Below are positions 45,279 to 56,060 of a stretch of 64,000 bases of DNA, piece after piece (position 1 is the first letter of the stretch; each line of letters opens with the position of its first letter). The stretch is from Neonectria sp. B-13 (Eukaryota > Ascomycota > Sordariomycetes > Hypocreales > Nectriaceae). The notes beneath the pieces are model-generated. The model did not search any database. It was not told the DNA's origin and saw only the letters and a list, made by a program, of their open reading frames with translations. Where the stretch lies: positions 806,001 through 870,000 of the forward strand of contig NOKP01000021.1 in assembly GCA_002682825.1 (NCBI GenBank). The letters are read 5' to 3'. Made by a program: the position numbers and the translations under genes.

Positions 45279-47569
45279 CTAAAACAGGCACCAAACCCTG
45301 AATCTGCTGTCAACTAAATAGAGATATCAGATGGATGCCAGAAATAGCTATGTAGAAAGACTCACCTTTTCCTAACCATTCTAACCAGGTAAGCCCCGGC
45401 TCACGGTCCCTGATCTCCCAGATATGACGCAAGGCGCCAATCAAATCACCGCGATTGTAGAAAAGCCCTTTCCACACACGGAGTCTTCTGACTATCGCGG
45501 CTCTCATTGACAAATCTACGGCCTCGCACCCAGCGGTGAAGAGTGGGAAGATGATTGCATACGATGTGCGAGAGTCTTGGTCGATGTTTCCGATTTTCCT
45601 AACGATGATACCCACGTGATGGCGTATTAGTGTTGCAGTAGAAGGCATCCCCTTAAGCCGTGCGTATAATAAGATGACTGCCGCAGAATGCATGGACTCA
45701 TTAAGGGAACCAAGTTCAATAGGGTCTGCACTCCTGCTGTGTGAAGTTACAAAATCGCGAGTTCGAGCGCTGCGCAGCGAAGCCTCTACTACCTCGACCT
45801 GTGCGTTCAAATTCGGATCCGACAGCTCGAGTTGACCAGTTGCAGCCCATTTTGACTGCTGCAGCTCGAGAAGCTGACCTAGTCTGAGAAGGGGATTGAT
45901 TAGACGTAGGGAAAAGGCCAAGACGGGATGGCTGGTCCAGTTCTGAAAGTCGGCGCAGAAATTTTGACCGATTTCTTCCTCGTCCATTTCAAGCATGTCG
46001 TAGGTGTTGTGCCAAGATTCTGGTCTGGCTTGTCGCAAGGAGCAAAGAGTTGCTATCTTACTCCATCGCAAGAGAGCCAGGATAAGACGAGCTGGTATGG
46101 AAGGAACCCGCTTGCGCTGTCGAAGATTGCCGAGAAAGGTTCCCGCAAGGCTCCATGCCACCTCAAGACGGGTCTCTCTCTGATCTGGTCCATAAAGGTG
46201 TAGAAATAGACCGACAGTAATCTTGGCAAGGAGCTTCTCATCATTTGACTCCAAGCCCATGGCATGGGGGACGACGGCCAGCGAGGCCTCTCTGGCAGTT
46301 TCTCTCATGAGCGGAAGGAATTTCTGATCCTGAGTTGAAGCTTGATATTGAAACGCACTGAAATAGAAAATTGCAGCTCGCAAGTCATCGTTGAAGAGAG
46401 CCATGCGGGGCAAGGTAACGACAAAGGGATCCTGGAAGTCTTGCATATGAGCAAAGTGCTTTGGGTCTAGGCACAAGAATCCGTTTCTGGTCACATGAAG
46501 AAAGTGCTGCCAGAGAAATCGACGAGGTGCAGACACGAGCATGTCAGCGGGCCATGGCATCGGGCAGTATAACATAGCTGGTACTTCTGATGCCACAGGC
46601 CGCCATATATTATCGACATGAGATACCATAGTCCCGGGGTCAAATACGCCGACACTGAGATCCGTGGGAGTATTTGACTCGTAGAGGAATGGGGCATCTA
46701 CATCTGTGATCGTGGCCGCGTCGTATGCGTCTTTATTGATGTAGTTGGATGTTGCATCTCGGTTGCCTTGCTGCATGACCTGAAGAGCTTCCGAACAGGG
46801 AGTGAGCGGCACTTGGGGCAGCTCATCCAGCCAGGACGCATCGTTGAAGATGCCGCCTTCGAGGGGATTGCTGGGACTGGGTCGATCCAGTGTGATTTGC
46901 CTGTCATCCATTGGAAGTTCGATGCCTAAACTCGTGGCTGTGATAGGTGGTTCAGACGATAGCCGGGATATTACGGAGCCTTCTTCCTGGTCTGGTATGG
47001 TCTCGGCGCGTTCCACCTCAATGGCAGGGGTTGAGGATCCGATACGGGAATACTGGCCGTGAAATGCCGGCATATCAATAAGTTCATGAAACCAGGCAGC
47101 ATCATCAAAGAGGCCACTTTCGAGGGCGATAGTAGGGCTGGGTCGATCCAGTGACATTTGCCGGTTGTGTATCGGAAGCTCGATCGCTACAACCGGGGTC
47201 GCAATAGCTACATCCGGAGTCGCGACGGGTGGTTCGGAGGGTGTCCGGGAGACAACTGGGTCCTTTTCCCGCTCTGATTTGTTCCTGGATCTTTCACCCT
47301 CGCTCTGTTGGGCGGCAGACGGGATGAGTGAGCCGCGAGATGTAGGGATGCTCCAGGCCTTGAATGTCTGCGGTTGGCAGGCGACGTTGCGCTGTAGGCA
47401 TTGCGAGCACTGTGGGTGTTTATGATCACACTATGGGTGATGTTTATTGTAAGTATCCAATTTGACGCTTTGGATGATCCATGTGATAGAGCTTCAGACT
47501 TACTTTCCGTTTCTTGCGGGAGCATTGAAGGCATGCACCGCTGCTACGTTGGACTCGATATGGAGGCAT
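45279..47569 (-). CDS. Zn2Cys6 transcription factor with internal tandem duplication
   Basis: The three-exon model is 47569-47504, 47430-45366 and 45313-45279, giving 721 aa with all frames in register. The cluster spans the first intron: ACLQCSRKKRK-CDHKHPQCSQCLQRNVAC (C13, C16, C23, C30, C33, C40). Residues about 60-190 hold two copies of a segment of about 60-70 aa; shared cores are RQMSLDRPSPTIALESGLFD and RQITLDRPSPSNPLEGGIFN, each preceded by SEPP. The rest is an all-helical fungal regulatory region (FPLFTAGCEAVDLSMRAAIV near the end). The last intron (45314-45365, GTGAGT...TTTAG) replaces a read-through tail; without it the protein would end in ISGIHLISLFS. Its targets are unknown. It is the only intact gene next to the decayed oxidative cluster. 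Confidence 0.8.
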
Positions 47570-47829
47570 TGGAAAACGTCACACGTGGCCCCAACACCAG
47601 CTTTTGCGTCGTTTAGTAATTCAGGGGGTTCAAATATCTGAGGCAAATGGATACGCAGTAGGGAGTCGCAGCACAGCGTGGTTTGGACGTGTCCATGGAG
47701 CTCCGTATATGGGCTTGAGGTTACGCATTGGGAGAGAAGCTATTGAGAAGCGCGACGTCAGTCAGAAGTTGAGTCGCAATCAAGCGGGGGCATTACATAA
47801 CCTCGCCTTAGCTCATGGCGACTGATACA
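47570..47829. other. Short intergenic region
   Basis: Upstream region of the Zn2Cys6 gene. A 73-codon plus-strand frame lies here without any recognisable motif. Confidence 0.35.
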
Positions 47830-48610
47830 ATGAATGAAATTTATTCCGCCCGGGAGGCCTAACCTCATAGCGCCAAGTGCGCTAGGCTATTTACAGTTCT
47901 AAGTTTATTGTTCGCATCTCCCAGAAGCCCCACACTCTTCCTCGTCCGCTGATCGGTCTCGCCTCGCTTGACTGTGTGACAGGCCTGCTTGAAGGCCAAT
48001 TTCTCCAAGTGTTCAGCATCCTATTCTCAGCAGCTGAAGCCTAGTCTGCCAACTTGAGGCTGTTTAGTGTTAGTATCGCCAGGTTTGGCCGCTAATTTGA
48101 TTGATTAGTATGTTATCCAGTCTGGTTTGCATCAAGTCTCTTCGTATCCATGGCGAACTTAATCGTCGCCCGCACCGCCTGTAGGTTAGGTGCCCATTTT
48201 GGGCCATCCGATGCCGCCTTTCCTCCCAAAAGGAACGAGAGGTTTCCCATCTTTGCCTGTCCGATCCTTCGCATGCCTTCCCGTTGTGCATCCCACTCCG
48301 TACACCGGAACAGAAAATGTTCCATCGTCTCTGCTGCTTGTCCACGGTCGCACATATTCGATTCTACTGCTCCAATCCTACGCAGGTAGCTATTGATCCT
48401 CGCCATTCCCATGCGCAGCTGTAAGAACATGTCTGATTCGCGTCGTTTCAGTCCGTTGTACAGGGGGCATGTGTGTGTACGTGTTCACGCTTTATCGATT
48501 CACTTCGAATAGTTTCCGACACTACCGGGCAGAGTCTTCTGCCATTGCTGCTGTGCGATCGCCAGTCTCGTCCGCGTGGAACGAGCTTGATATACTGCTT
48601 TCTTTGGTCT
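47830..48610 (-). pseudogene. LINE (Tad-like) retrotransposon 3' fragment
   Basis: On the minus strand: AVYQARSTRTRLAIAQQQWQ, LYNGLKRRESDMFLQLRMGM, ARINSYLRRIGAVESNMC and ETMEHFLFRCTEWDAQREGM. This is the zinc-binding C-terminus of ORF2 from fungal LINEs. At least one frame change breaks it up. The element's 3' end lies near 47830, where the minus strand shows AATAAATTTCATTCATTG, similar to the short ATTC-type tails of such elements. The 5' end stops abruptly at about 48610, next to the end of the NACHT-ankyrin gene, as expected for a 5'-truncated insertion. Confidence 0.75.
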
Positions 48611-48617
48611 GTGTTTT

Positions 48618-51600
48618 CTATAAAGGTTGGTTCGACCAGGGTGAGATATTAGGCTTGAAGGTAGGTATCAGTATATTGTAAGACTTCAACTTGGCGAGCA
48701 GTACTTCAACGGCTTCAATGTTGCCGTCTTGCGCCGCGTGCGACAACGGTGTCCGACCGTCGTCGTCCTTGGAGTTGACGTCGACTCCCTCCTTTGCCAA
48801 CAGTATCCGCACCTTAGTCGCGGCCTGAGCACTAGTGGCAACATATGAGAGCGGAGTCCTGCCGCCCTTGTCTTTCGCGTCTGCCTTAACACGGTCCTGG
48901 GCCAGCAAACTTGATATCACCCCATCATGCGTATGGCACCCCGGATACGAGAAAGGACCTGCGGCCCATGAGAGCGGCGTTCGGTCGTCATCATCCTTCG
49001 AGTCTGGATCCACGCCGTCTGTTTCTAGCAGCTTGGTCACAATGGCTTCGTGCCCACTTTCTGCTGCTCTAGAGAGCGGTGTCTTGCCGTCCTTGTTCCT
49101 TGAATTCACGTCCACGCCGTGTTTTTTCAACAGCAGCTCTACCACTAGTAGATTTCCCTCCTCGGCGGCAGAGTAGAGGGGAGTCGTGCCAAAAGAAGAC
49201 TTGCAATTCACGTCGACGCCCTCCTTTTCGAGTAGCAGCTTCGCTACTTGAGTACTTAGGTAATCGCTCGTGCCGGCGGAGAGCCAATATCCCAGTCGCG
49301 CAAGTGGTGTTATGCCGTTTTCGTTTTCGCAGTTTACATTGATCCCGTTCTTCGCAAGCAGGGCTCTCACAACCTCCACCTTGACTTCCTCCGCAGCCAG
49401 CCAGAGCGGTGTATGCCCTGCTTTGTCCCTAGCATTGACATCGACGCCGCTCCTCGCGACCAGCAATTCGACAACGGCGGCATGCCCCTGCACTGCAGCA
49501 TGGTGCAGCGGCGTTCTACCGCTCCTATCCGGCGAATCTGGTTCGACAGCATCTTTTGCGAGTAGCAGTTTGACAATACCATCAAATCCGAATTGTGATA
49601 CGACAGAGAGGGGTGTCTGACCGTTTTCGTTCTTCGAATCCAGCTCGATCTTGTCCTGTGCCAACAGGTTTTCAACTATTGCCTGGTAACCATGTCCTGC
49701 GGCTTCAAATAGCGGTGAGTTCCCGTACGCATCCCGATAGTTGATGTCGATGCCGTCTTGGGCCAGGAGCAGACTAACGATTGCTCCATTCTGTCTCTCT
49801 ACAGCCCACCACAGTGGTGTACGATCTTTTTCGTCCTTGGGTTCTCGATCAATGCCATTCCAGCCGAGCAGCATCTTCAGGATCTTTTTATTTCCGTCGT
49901 ATGCTGCTGCCATCAGCGGTGTCTCGCCGGCCAGACCTCTGAAGTTCGGGTCGACACCCTTTGCAAGTAAGAGCTTTACCACCTTTTCATGGCCTCTAAA
50001 TGCGGCATGCAAGATCGGCGTCAGGCCAAGCTTGTCTCTCCACATCAATTCCACATCCTCCTTAGCAAGGAGCAGTTCCACAACGGCATCGTAGCCTCCT
50101 GCTGAAGCCTGCGCTAGCGGCGTCAAGCTGTTCGCATCCTTCGACATCGGATCCACGCCTTCCTTGGTCAGAAGTAGCTCCACAACCTCGTAATGCCCAC
50201 CTCCAGCAGCAACAGATAGCGGGGTTTGGCCATGTTTTGAGTCCTTTAATTCGGGCTCGACGCCTGCCGTTCGTAGTAGTGTCTCTACAACCATCACGTG
50301 TCCGTTTTGCGCTGCCAACCATAGCGGTGTTCGGCCATAATTATCCTGCGCGTTCAGATCGTGGTTTTGCTGAAGCAAACTAACCACTATATCCCGTAGG
50401 CCAAAATAGGCCGCCGTATGCATGGCCGCAAAGTGCGTCGGCACATCTTGGGAGTATGGATGCACCCACCGCCTGGTCGCAAACAGCGCCTGGTTGGATG
50501 CGGAGAGTTTGTTGCCATTGCTGAGGAACGCTAGGATGATCTGTTGCATAGCTTCAGGGGTTCTGAACTCTCGTGGCTCTCCAGGTCCCGGCGGCGGTGT
50601 TGGATTTGCTGCATGGCCGGCCTCTCTCGTAGCCATGCGGGCATGATGTCCCCATTTATGTGCTGCATAGTTGTATAGAGGATTCGACTGCAACCGTTCT
50701 TCGAAGTCTTTATTCGAATTGCTGAATCCGGCTTCAAAGACATCGAACGACAGGTATGCGATACAGGTGTGGGCAATCTCAGCCTGGGCATGGGGAAGCC
50801 ATTCATTCTGCTTTCTTGCGAAGAACTCTTGCGTCGTGTAATGAACAAGCCTGATAATGTCACTCTCAGTATCGACGGTAACCATTCCGGCACACACAGA
50901 GATGATATCCTCGATCACCGACAGGTTCTCGTCGTCGAACTCAGGCTCGCCAATCTCGACCGCAAGCGCGTGTCGGAGCTCTGTCGTAGTGACTGGCCGT
51001 TGCGCGCAAACAATCCACGAGAGGGCTTGCTTAGCCAGCTCTACTTGATCAACGACCTGTGCATCGATTCGCTTCAGTGCCTCCTCGTATGTCTTGAAGT
51101 ATGCATCGGAACCAGAAGGTAGCTTTGCTAGAGCAGCCCGAACAGCCTTGGGTGATCTTTTGCCAACTAATGAGTCAAGATGAAGTTGGGCCAACAGAAA
51201 CCTGTGTAGGGAGGTCAATATGTAGAAGATCAATTGGAAAAGGAAGCAACATACATTCCATCCACAGCCTTCACGATTTCGCACTTGATCTCCGCTTGAA
51301 GATCTGGTCTCTGTTGCACAAAAGATGGCAGTTGTAGGATGTGGCCATCTATATACCTCCGCACATCTTCGGGCCGCGCGTGGATTTCGAGTGACTGGCT
51401 GTTCACGAACATCTGGGTGATTTCGGGGATGAATCGAGAGGTTGCAAAGATATTGACTTCATGTTGGGCCTGAAGAGTAAAGATTTCCTTCAGGAGAGTT
51501 GATCGGTGAGCGTTAGATGTCTGGCATTCATCGATCGCGTCCACGACAACGAACACCTTGGCATATAGCTTGCAAACCGACTGGAGTGTTGTAGATATGT

Positions 51601-52596
51601 CATCAAATGATGGAGAACTTGTTCCTTTTTTCTCGTACTTGGAATAGAGAGTCTCCACGCAATTCGGGAGTGATAGCCGGCGGTTGGATAACTGTCTAAG
51701 GAGATCCGTGAGAAGGTATTTGGCTGTTTGATCGGCGTGCCGTTTGAAGTCGCAATATAGATATGCAATACCGACGGTCTCATAGCCTTCGAACAGTGTC
51801 GTTAATTTGTCGATCACGATCGAGGTGAGGATGGTCTTCCAGCGCCGGGTATCCCGGTACAGAACAGCGTTTGCTTTGATGACTCTACCCAAGTAGTGAA
51901 TTCCACTGAGCCTAGGAGCCACTGGCCAGTTCCCGCTTGACGCCGCGCGATATAGTCACTCTGCTGAGCGGCGTAGTCGATCCGAGTGAGCCACTTAACA
52001 ATCTTTTCGCGGCTGCGAGCAGCTTTGTCCTCGTTCTGGTCTTTGCGAATACTGTCTATGTCGCCCTTTAATCCCACGAACTCGTTATGGATCTGGCTCG
52101 AGTGGCTGTGAATTGCTTTGATCAAGTCTTCAAGCTTTCTCTTATTCTCGGTGGTCGTCTTTTTGATCTCCTGGATCAGCTTCTGGGAGTTATTCTGCAG
52201 AGCAAGATCCAGGAGTGCCTTTTCGCGCTCGATCGCCGCGAACATCTTCTCGACCTCCTTCTCGCTGAACGGCCATTTCAGGCTGGCAAGCATCTTCTGG
52301 ATACCCTCTTTGGGGCGTAACTTGGATTTGACGGTATTCAGAGCAGTCCATAGCCGACCAAGCGGCGCGCTTGGAGCCTCGAGGGCTTCGACAGTCTCCA
52401 ACCACGCCGTGCCCTCTTCGGAGTCGTCGACCTTTTCCTTCAGCTGGCAAAGGATGTATTCACATGCCCGAACCTCCTCGCGAAGGCGTTTTCGCTCCTC
52501 CGTGGCGCCGACGGCCGTGTTGATGTACCCGACAACTGAGGCGGACAGCTGGAGGACGGCGATGATGCTCGCCGCTGTGCTGAGCGGATCCCCCAT
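48618..52596 (-). CDS. HeLo-like/NACHT/ankyrin STAND (NLR-like) gene, frameshifted in Walker A
   Basis: The order is: an N-terminal helical domain of about 190 residues ([20 protein letters not shown]...), like those that begin fungal STAND cell-death proteins; a NACHT NTPase (Walker A near residue 250; Walker [14 protein letters not shown]); a winged-helix-like linker ([30 protein letters not shown]); then about 17 ankyrin repeats of 33-35 residues with consensus RTPLxxAAxxGHxxVVxLLL. A 53-nt intron (51202-51254) joins KAVDG-M to [10 protein letters not shown]. The frame breaks at about 51838: after GIPGAG the sequence has one A too few for the expected Lys-Thr, and the rest lies in another frame. 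As given, the 5' frame ends after 260 aa. Such proteins act in allorecognition and programmed cell death. The gene ends where a LINE fragment begins. It is either a dead allele or carries a sequence error. Confidence 0.8.
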
Positions 52597-53099
52597 GTTG
52601 GTGAGCCGCGTGTGAGATCAAGGACGATCATGAGTCGGAGCGGCTCGGTAAATGGATCTGCACCGTCCGGAGTGTTCAGTCCCTCGACACGCCAAGGGGC
52701 GATGCAAACGTAGCAAGGCCTGTTCAAGCGGGTTCTTTTGTCGCAACGTAGCAGCCGCTTTCAATTCAGTCTTCTTGGCCACGAGGCTATCACTGGCTGA
52801 AAAAGATTACGTATTCCGAGGGAAGCATGGTGCTTCTTATAAGGCCACAGAGTCGAGGAAATGCGGGGGCATACCTGTCGTCATGATGATTCGATTCGTC
52901 GTATCCGTACTCGACACGTAATTCTACCTATGCAACCTGCGGGGAAATCAGTTGGCACTGGCTATGGTGAGCAAATCATCCTCCGTTTACTATAGGCCGA
53001 CGGACGATGGCCGAATAGCGGCGCTGTCTGTTGTGGGGCTTGCAGCCAGTATGTTAAATTGACGATTGGTGGTTATAATTGCTGCTAAGTATCCCTTTG
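52597..53099. other. Upstream region of the NACHT-ankyrin gene
   Basis: This is the 5' flank of the minus-strand gene, with normal base composition up to about 53050. After that the sequence turns sharply AT-rich. The native promoter may be cut short by the AT-rich island. No gene is seen. Confidence 0.45.
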
Positions 53100-54280
53100 A
53101 CTGTGGTAAGGCAATACATTAGCTTAGCGCCCTATATTACCCTTGCTTAAGCTAAAGTATATAGATATTCTATAGTTATCTTTAATATTAACTATAAAAC
53201 TGTATAAAGGGATTTAGTAGAGGAAGTTTTAGAAAGCTATAGGAAGTAAAAGTTAATAATAAGATTTAAAATCTAAAGATCTATTCTTCTATTAAGCTTA
53301 AGTAAAGAAAATATAAAATTTAATAGAATTATAAATAAGTAGAAATAATAGTTTAATAATAGTTTTAATAGTAATAGTAAGACTATATAAGTAATATATT
53401 ATAAGTCTTTATATAGTTCTATTTAGTATATTATATTATTATTACTTTTTTTAATATTTCTTTCTCTTTAAAATACTAAATTAATATACTATTATTAAGT
53501 TATAATTATTAATATAATTACAAATTTACTTTTAAAGCTTATATTACTATAGTTATTAAATTAAAGATAACTAGTAAAATATAGTTAAGCATTTTACTCT
53601 AAGGTTAAAGCTAGGATTTACTATATTATATAGATAGTAATACTAATAATAGTCTAATATTATTAAAGCTAATAAACTATAACTAGGCTAAATAAATCCT
53701 AGGAAAATATCCACTAATATTACATAATATAGTACTATATGCACTATATATATACTATATGAATCTATTACTATTGTTTTATTAGTCTGATTATATCTCA
53801 ATTAGCTTTCTGAGTTATTTAGACAAAGTTTAGAAACCTTCTTTTTCTACCTCTAATAATACAATAGTAACTTATCCAATCATCATATAGGTAATAAGTA
53901 ATTTAAAACTACTTTTAGCCTATCTAATAAGCCTATTCTAGTTGCAATTGGTCTACTGAATCTTAGACAATTTATCTATAAAGAGAGAGCATCTACCCAC
54001 TCTATCCATAGTTCTTTAAGTATCTTATGCACTTAGTTCTTACTCAATTGAACCAATAAGAATATCATTATAACCTACTTTTCTAGCTCTATCTAATAAG
54101 CTATTCTTTTGTCTTAAGAATCTTCTTTAGAGACTCCTATTACCCTGAAAAATCTTCTATCTTATTAGTTACTTCTTTTACTGACTTTGAATATCCTATT
54201 AAGCAGGCTCTATCTTTTCTCACAAATATACTTATACTTTAGCTAAATAACTAAATAGAGCTAGTATAAGGTAATTAGCT

Positions 54281-54479
54281 TTTAAACCTAGGTTTAAAAG
54301 TCTACTTACTTAAGCTAAGAAGAGAATTTATTCTATAGCTTAGTCTTTAAACCTAGGTTTAAAAGCTTAATTACTTAAGCTAAAAGATATATATAATTCA
54401 GTCTTTAAACCTAGCTTTAAAAAACTATTTATCTAAGTTAATAAAATCCTATAGTTTAGTTTTATAATCTAGATTTAAA
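54281..54479. repeat. Four iterons with an 18-bp palindromic core
   Basis: The core TTTAAACCTAGGTTTAAA is perfect at 54281-54298 and 54346-54363. It occurs with one change at 54404-54421 and in a decayed form at about 54462-54479. Spacings are 65, 58 and 58 bp, and the segments between cores are also related (ACTTACTTAAGCTAA in the first, ATTACTTAAGCTAA in the second). The array sits at the centre of the foldback element. Confidence 0.75.
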
Positions 54480-54681
54480 GAAATTATATTTAGATATAAT
54501 AGCTCTTAGTAGTATATATCTATTAGGAAAAATATAGCCTGCTCAATAGAGTAATTAAAATTAGTAAAATAAGTAACTAAAAGGATAAGAAACTTCTTAT
54601 AGTAATAAGGATCTCTAAAGAAGGTTCTTAAGACAATAAAACAGCTCATTAGATAGAGTAAGAAAAGTAAGTTAGAATAAT

Positions 54682-54881
54682 TGTAAGGGTTAGCATAGTG
54701 TAACTAACCTTGCAATAGACCAATCCAGCCGTTAGGCCAAAAAGATCAACCAATCCTAGTAAGCTACGTTACTGGACCGTACTACACAATAGGTTATAAA
54801 GAGTCGGGACCTTGCGGTATACAGCGGCAAGCCCTACGGCAAGCCTACGACTCCAGCCGGGCCCACGGCCAGCTCTTTACA
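54682..54881. mobile_element. 200-bp solo LTR with 5-bp target duplication
   Basis: It begins TGTAAGGGTTAGC and ends GCTCTTTACA (TG...CA, with TGTAAxxx/xxxTTACA inverted tips). It is flanked on both sides by ATAAT (54677-54681 and 54882-54886). Its composition is normal, unlike its surroundings. Deleting it plus one ATAAT restores the match between the arms of the foldback element. It is therefore a real, later insertion of a retrotransposon LTR. Confidence 0.85.
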
Positions 54882-55290
54882 ATAATATGCTTATTAGTTG
54901 TATTAAATATGAATTAAGTACATAAGATGCTTAAAGAACTTTAGATAGAATAGATAGACATTCTCTTTTTATAGACAAATTGCCTAAGATCTAATAGACT
55001 AATTACAATTAGACTAAGCTGATTGAATAGACTAAAAGCAGTTTTATATTATATATTATATATATAATAATTAAATAGGTTACTATTGTATTATTAGTAG
55101 TTTAGAAAAGAGATTTCTAAACTCTATCTAAATAACTTAGAAAGCTAATTAAGATATAATTGGACTAATAGGGTAATAGTAATAGACTTATATAGTATAT
55201 ATATAGTATAAATAGTACTATATTATGTAATATCTATAGATATTTTCCTAGGATTTATTAAGCCTAATTATAGTTTATTAGCTCTAATAA

Positions 55291-55341
55291 AACTATATAC
55301 TTAGACCTACCCTATACCCTTAGTTTAAACCTAACTATTAT
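55291..55341 (+). repeat. RIP-mutated LTR family B 3' end
   Basis: The sequence CTTAGACCTACCCTATACCC and what follows match the LTR end seen at 33312 (reverse strand), with C-to-T and G-to-A type changes. It directly follows the foldback element's right tip. Confidence 0.6.
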
Positions 55342-55689
55342 ATATTAATAGCTCTTATTTAATGTATTATTATATTAATCTAAATAATACTTAAACTATT
55401 AAAATAACTACTTAAGTAACTTTAATAAATATTAATAATAGTATTACTTTTACTATTATAATCCTTTCTTATTATAATACTAATATATTAGAGAAGGAGA
55501 AGGATAATAATAATAATAAGACAGTTAAAGTATTTTATAGATAGATTACAAGCCTTACTACTAAACTTAATAATTTTTAAGTCTTAGTTAACTATACTAT
55601 ATAAATTTAAATAGAATGGACTAATTAGTACTATAATAAGGTTTAGAACATTATTACTTTAATAACTATTACTATTAATAGTAAGAATA

Positions 55690-55912
55690 TAAAAGAAGTT
55701 CTTAAGCTAAACCCTTTAAAACCCTTTAATAGAACCCTAGCTAAGCTATAAGTATACTTAACCTAGATATAAGCCTATTTTATCTACTTTCTTATATAGT
55801 TTAATAGGGAAAGTAGTAAAGTTTAGTATATATTAGAAAGACTTAAGAGAATTATAGAACAATAGTTTAAACCTATTATAAGAGAGTATTATACAATCCT
55901 CTAGACTAAGCT
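55690..55912 (+). pseudogene. Ty3-like Gag relic, RIP-mutated
   Basis: Despite many stops, one plus-strand reading still shows the capsid-like pattern of Ty3-type Gag: short matches to LNPLKPFN near 55710, a YLT-I-AYF stretch near 55755-55790 and an ERLKGI/EQWF-like stretch near 55840-55870. It ends where an LTR family B start begins. Confidence 0.5.
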
Positions 55913-55990
55913 GTTATAGCCCAGGTTAGAATTAGGCAGTTACAACCAGCAGAACTATAATATACCTACTTTTTCCTTTACTAATTATAG
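55913..55990 (+). repeat. RIP-mutated LTR family B 5' end
   Basis: It begins TGTTATAGCCCAGGTTAGAA and continues CAGTTACAACCAGCAGAACT. This is the LTR start seen at 33665 (reverse) and 23157, with C-to-T changes such as TGTCACGG to TGTTATAG. Confidence 0.65.
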
Positions 55991-56060
55991 AAAGACTAAT
56001 AGTTATAAGAATAATATTACTCCTTAAGTAATAGCACTCTAGGATTAATATACTCCTTAG

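Larger units (their letters stand above)
53660..55290. mobile_element. Large foldback element with ~565-bp inverted arms
   Basis: The left arm (53660 to about 54225) matches the reverse complement of the right arm (about 54520 to 55290) along its whole length, once the 200-bp LTR inserted in the right arm is removed. Outer ends read TTATTAAAGCTAATAAAC on the left and, reversed, TTATTAGAGCTAATAAAC on the right. Arms differ mostly by transitions and small gaps. Similarity ends abruptly outside both tips. The central ~295 bp carry palindromic iterons. No transposase or clear target duplication was found. It may be a foldback transposon or an inverted pair of insertions. Confidence 0.75.
53100..56060. 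repeat. RIP-like AT-rich island made of dead mobile elements
   Basis: Base composition drops to long runs of A and T with TpA everywhere and almost no CpA or CpG, in sharp contrast to both sides. There are no long open frames. Inside are a foldback palindrome, LTR family B pieces and a Gag relic, all heavily mutated, plus one 200-bp segment that kept its GC content (54682-54881). This fits repeat-induced point mutation of a nest of transposons; the mechanism is an inference from composition and context. Confidence 0.8.

Noticed and set aside
47604..47825. 73-codon plus-strand frame
   Set aside because: No motif; it lies in the upstream region of the Zn2Cys6 gene.
53100..56060. AT-rich block as a mitochondrial insertion or centromere piece
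   Set aside because: It contains recognisable LTR ends and a Gag relic with transition-type changes, and it is short and bounded by normal genes, so mutated transposons explain it better.
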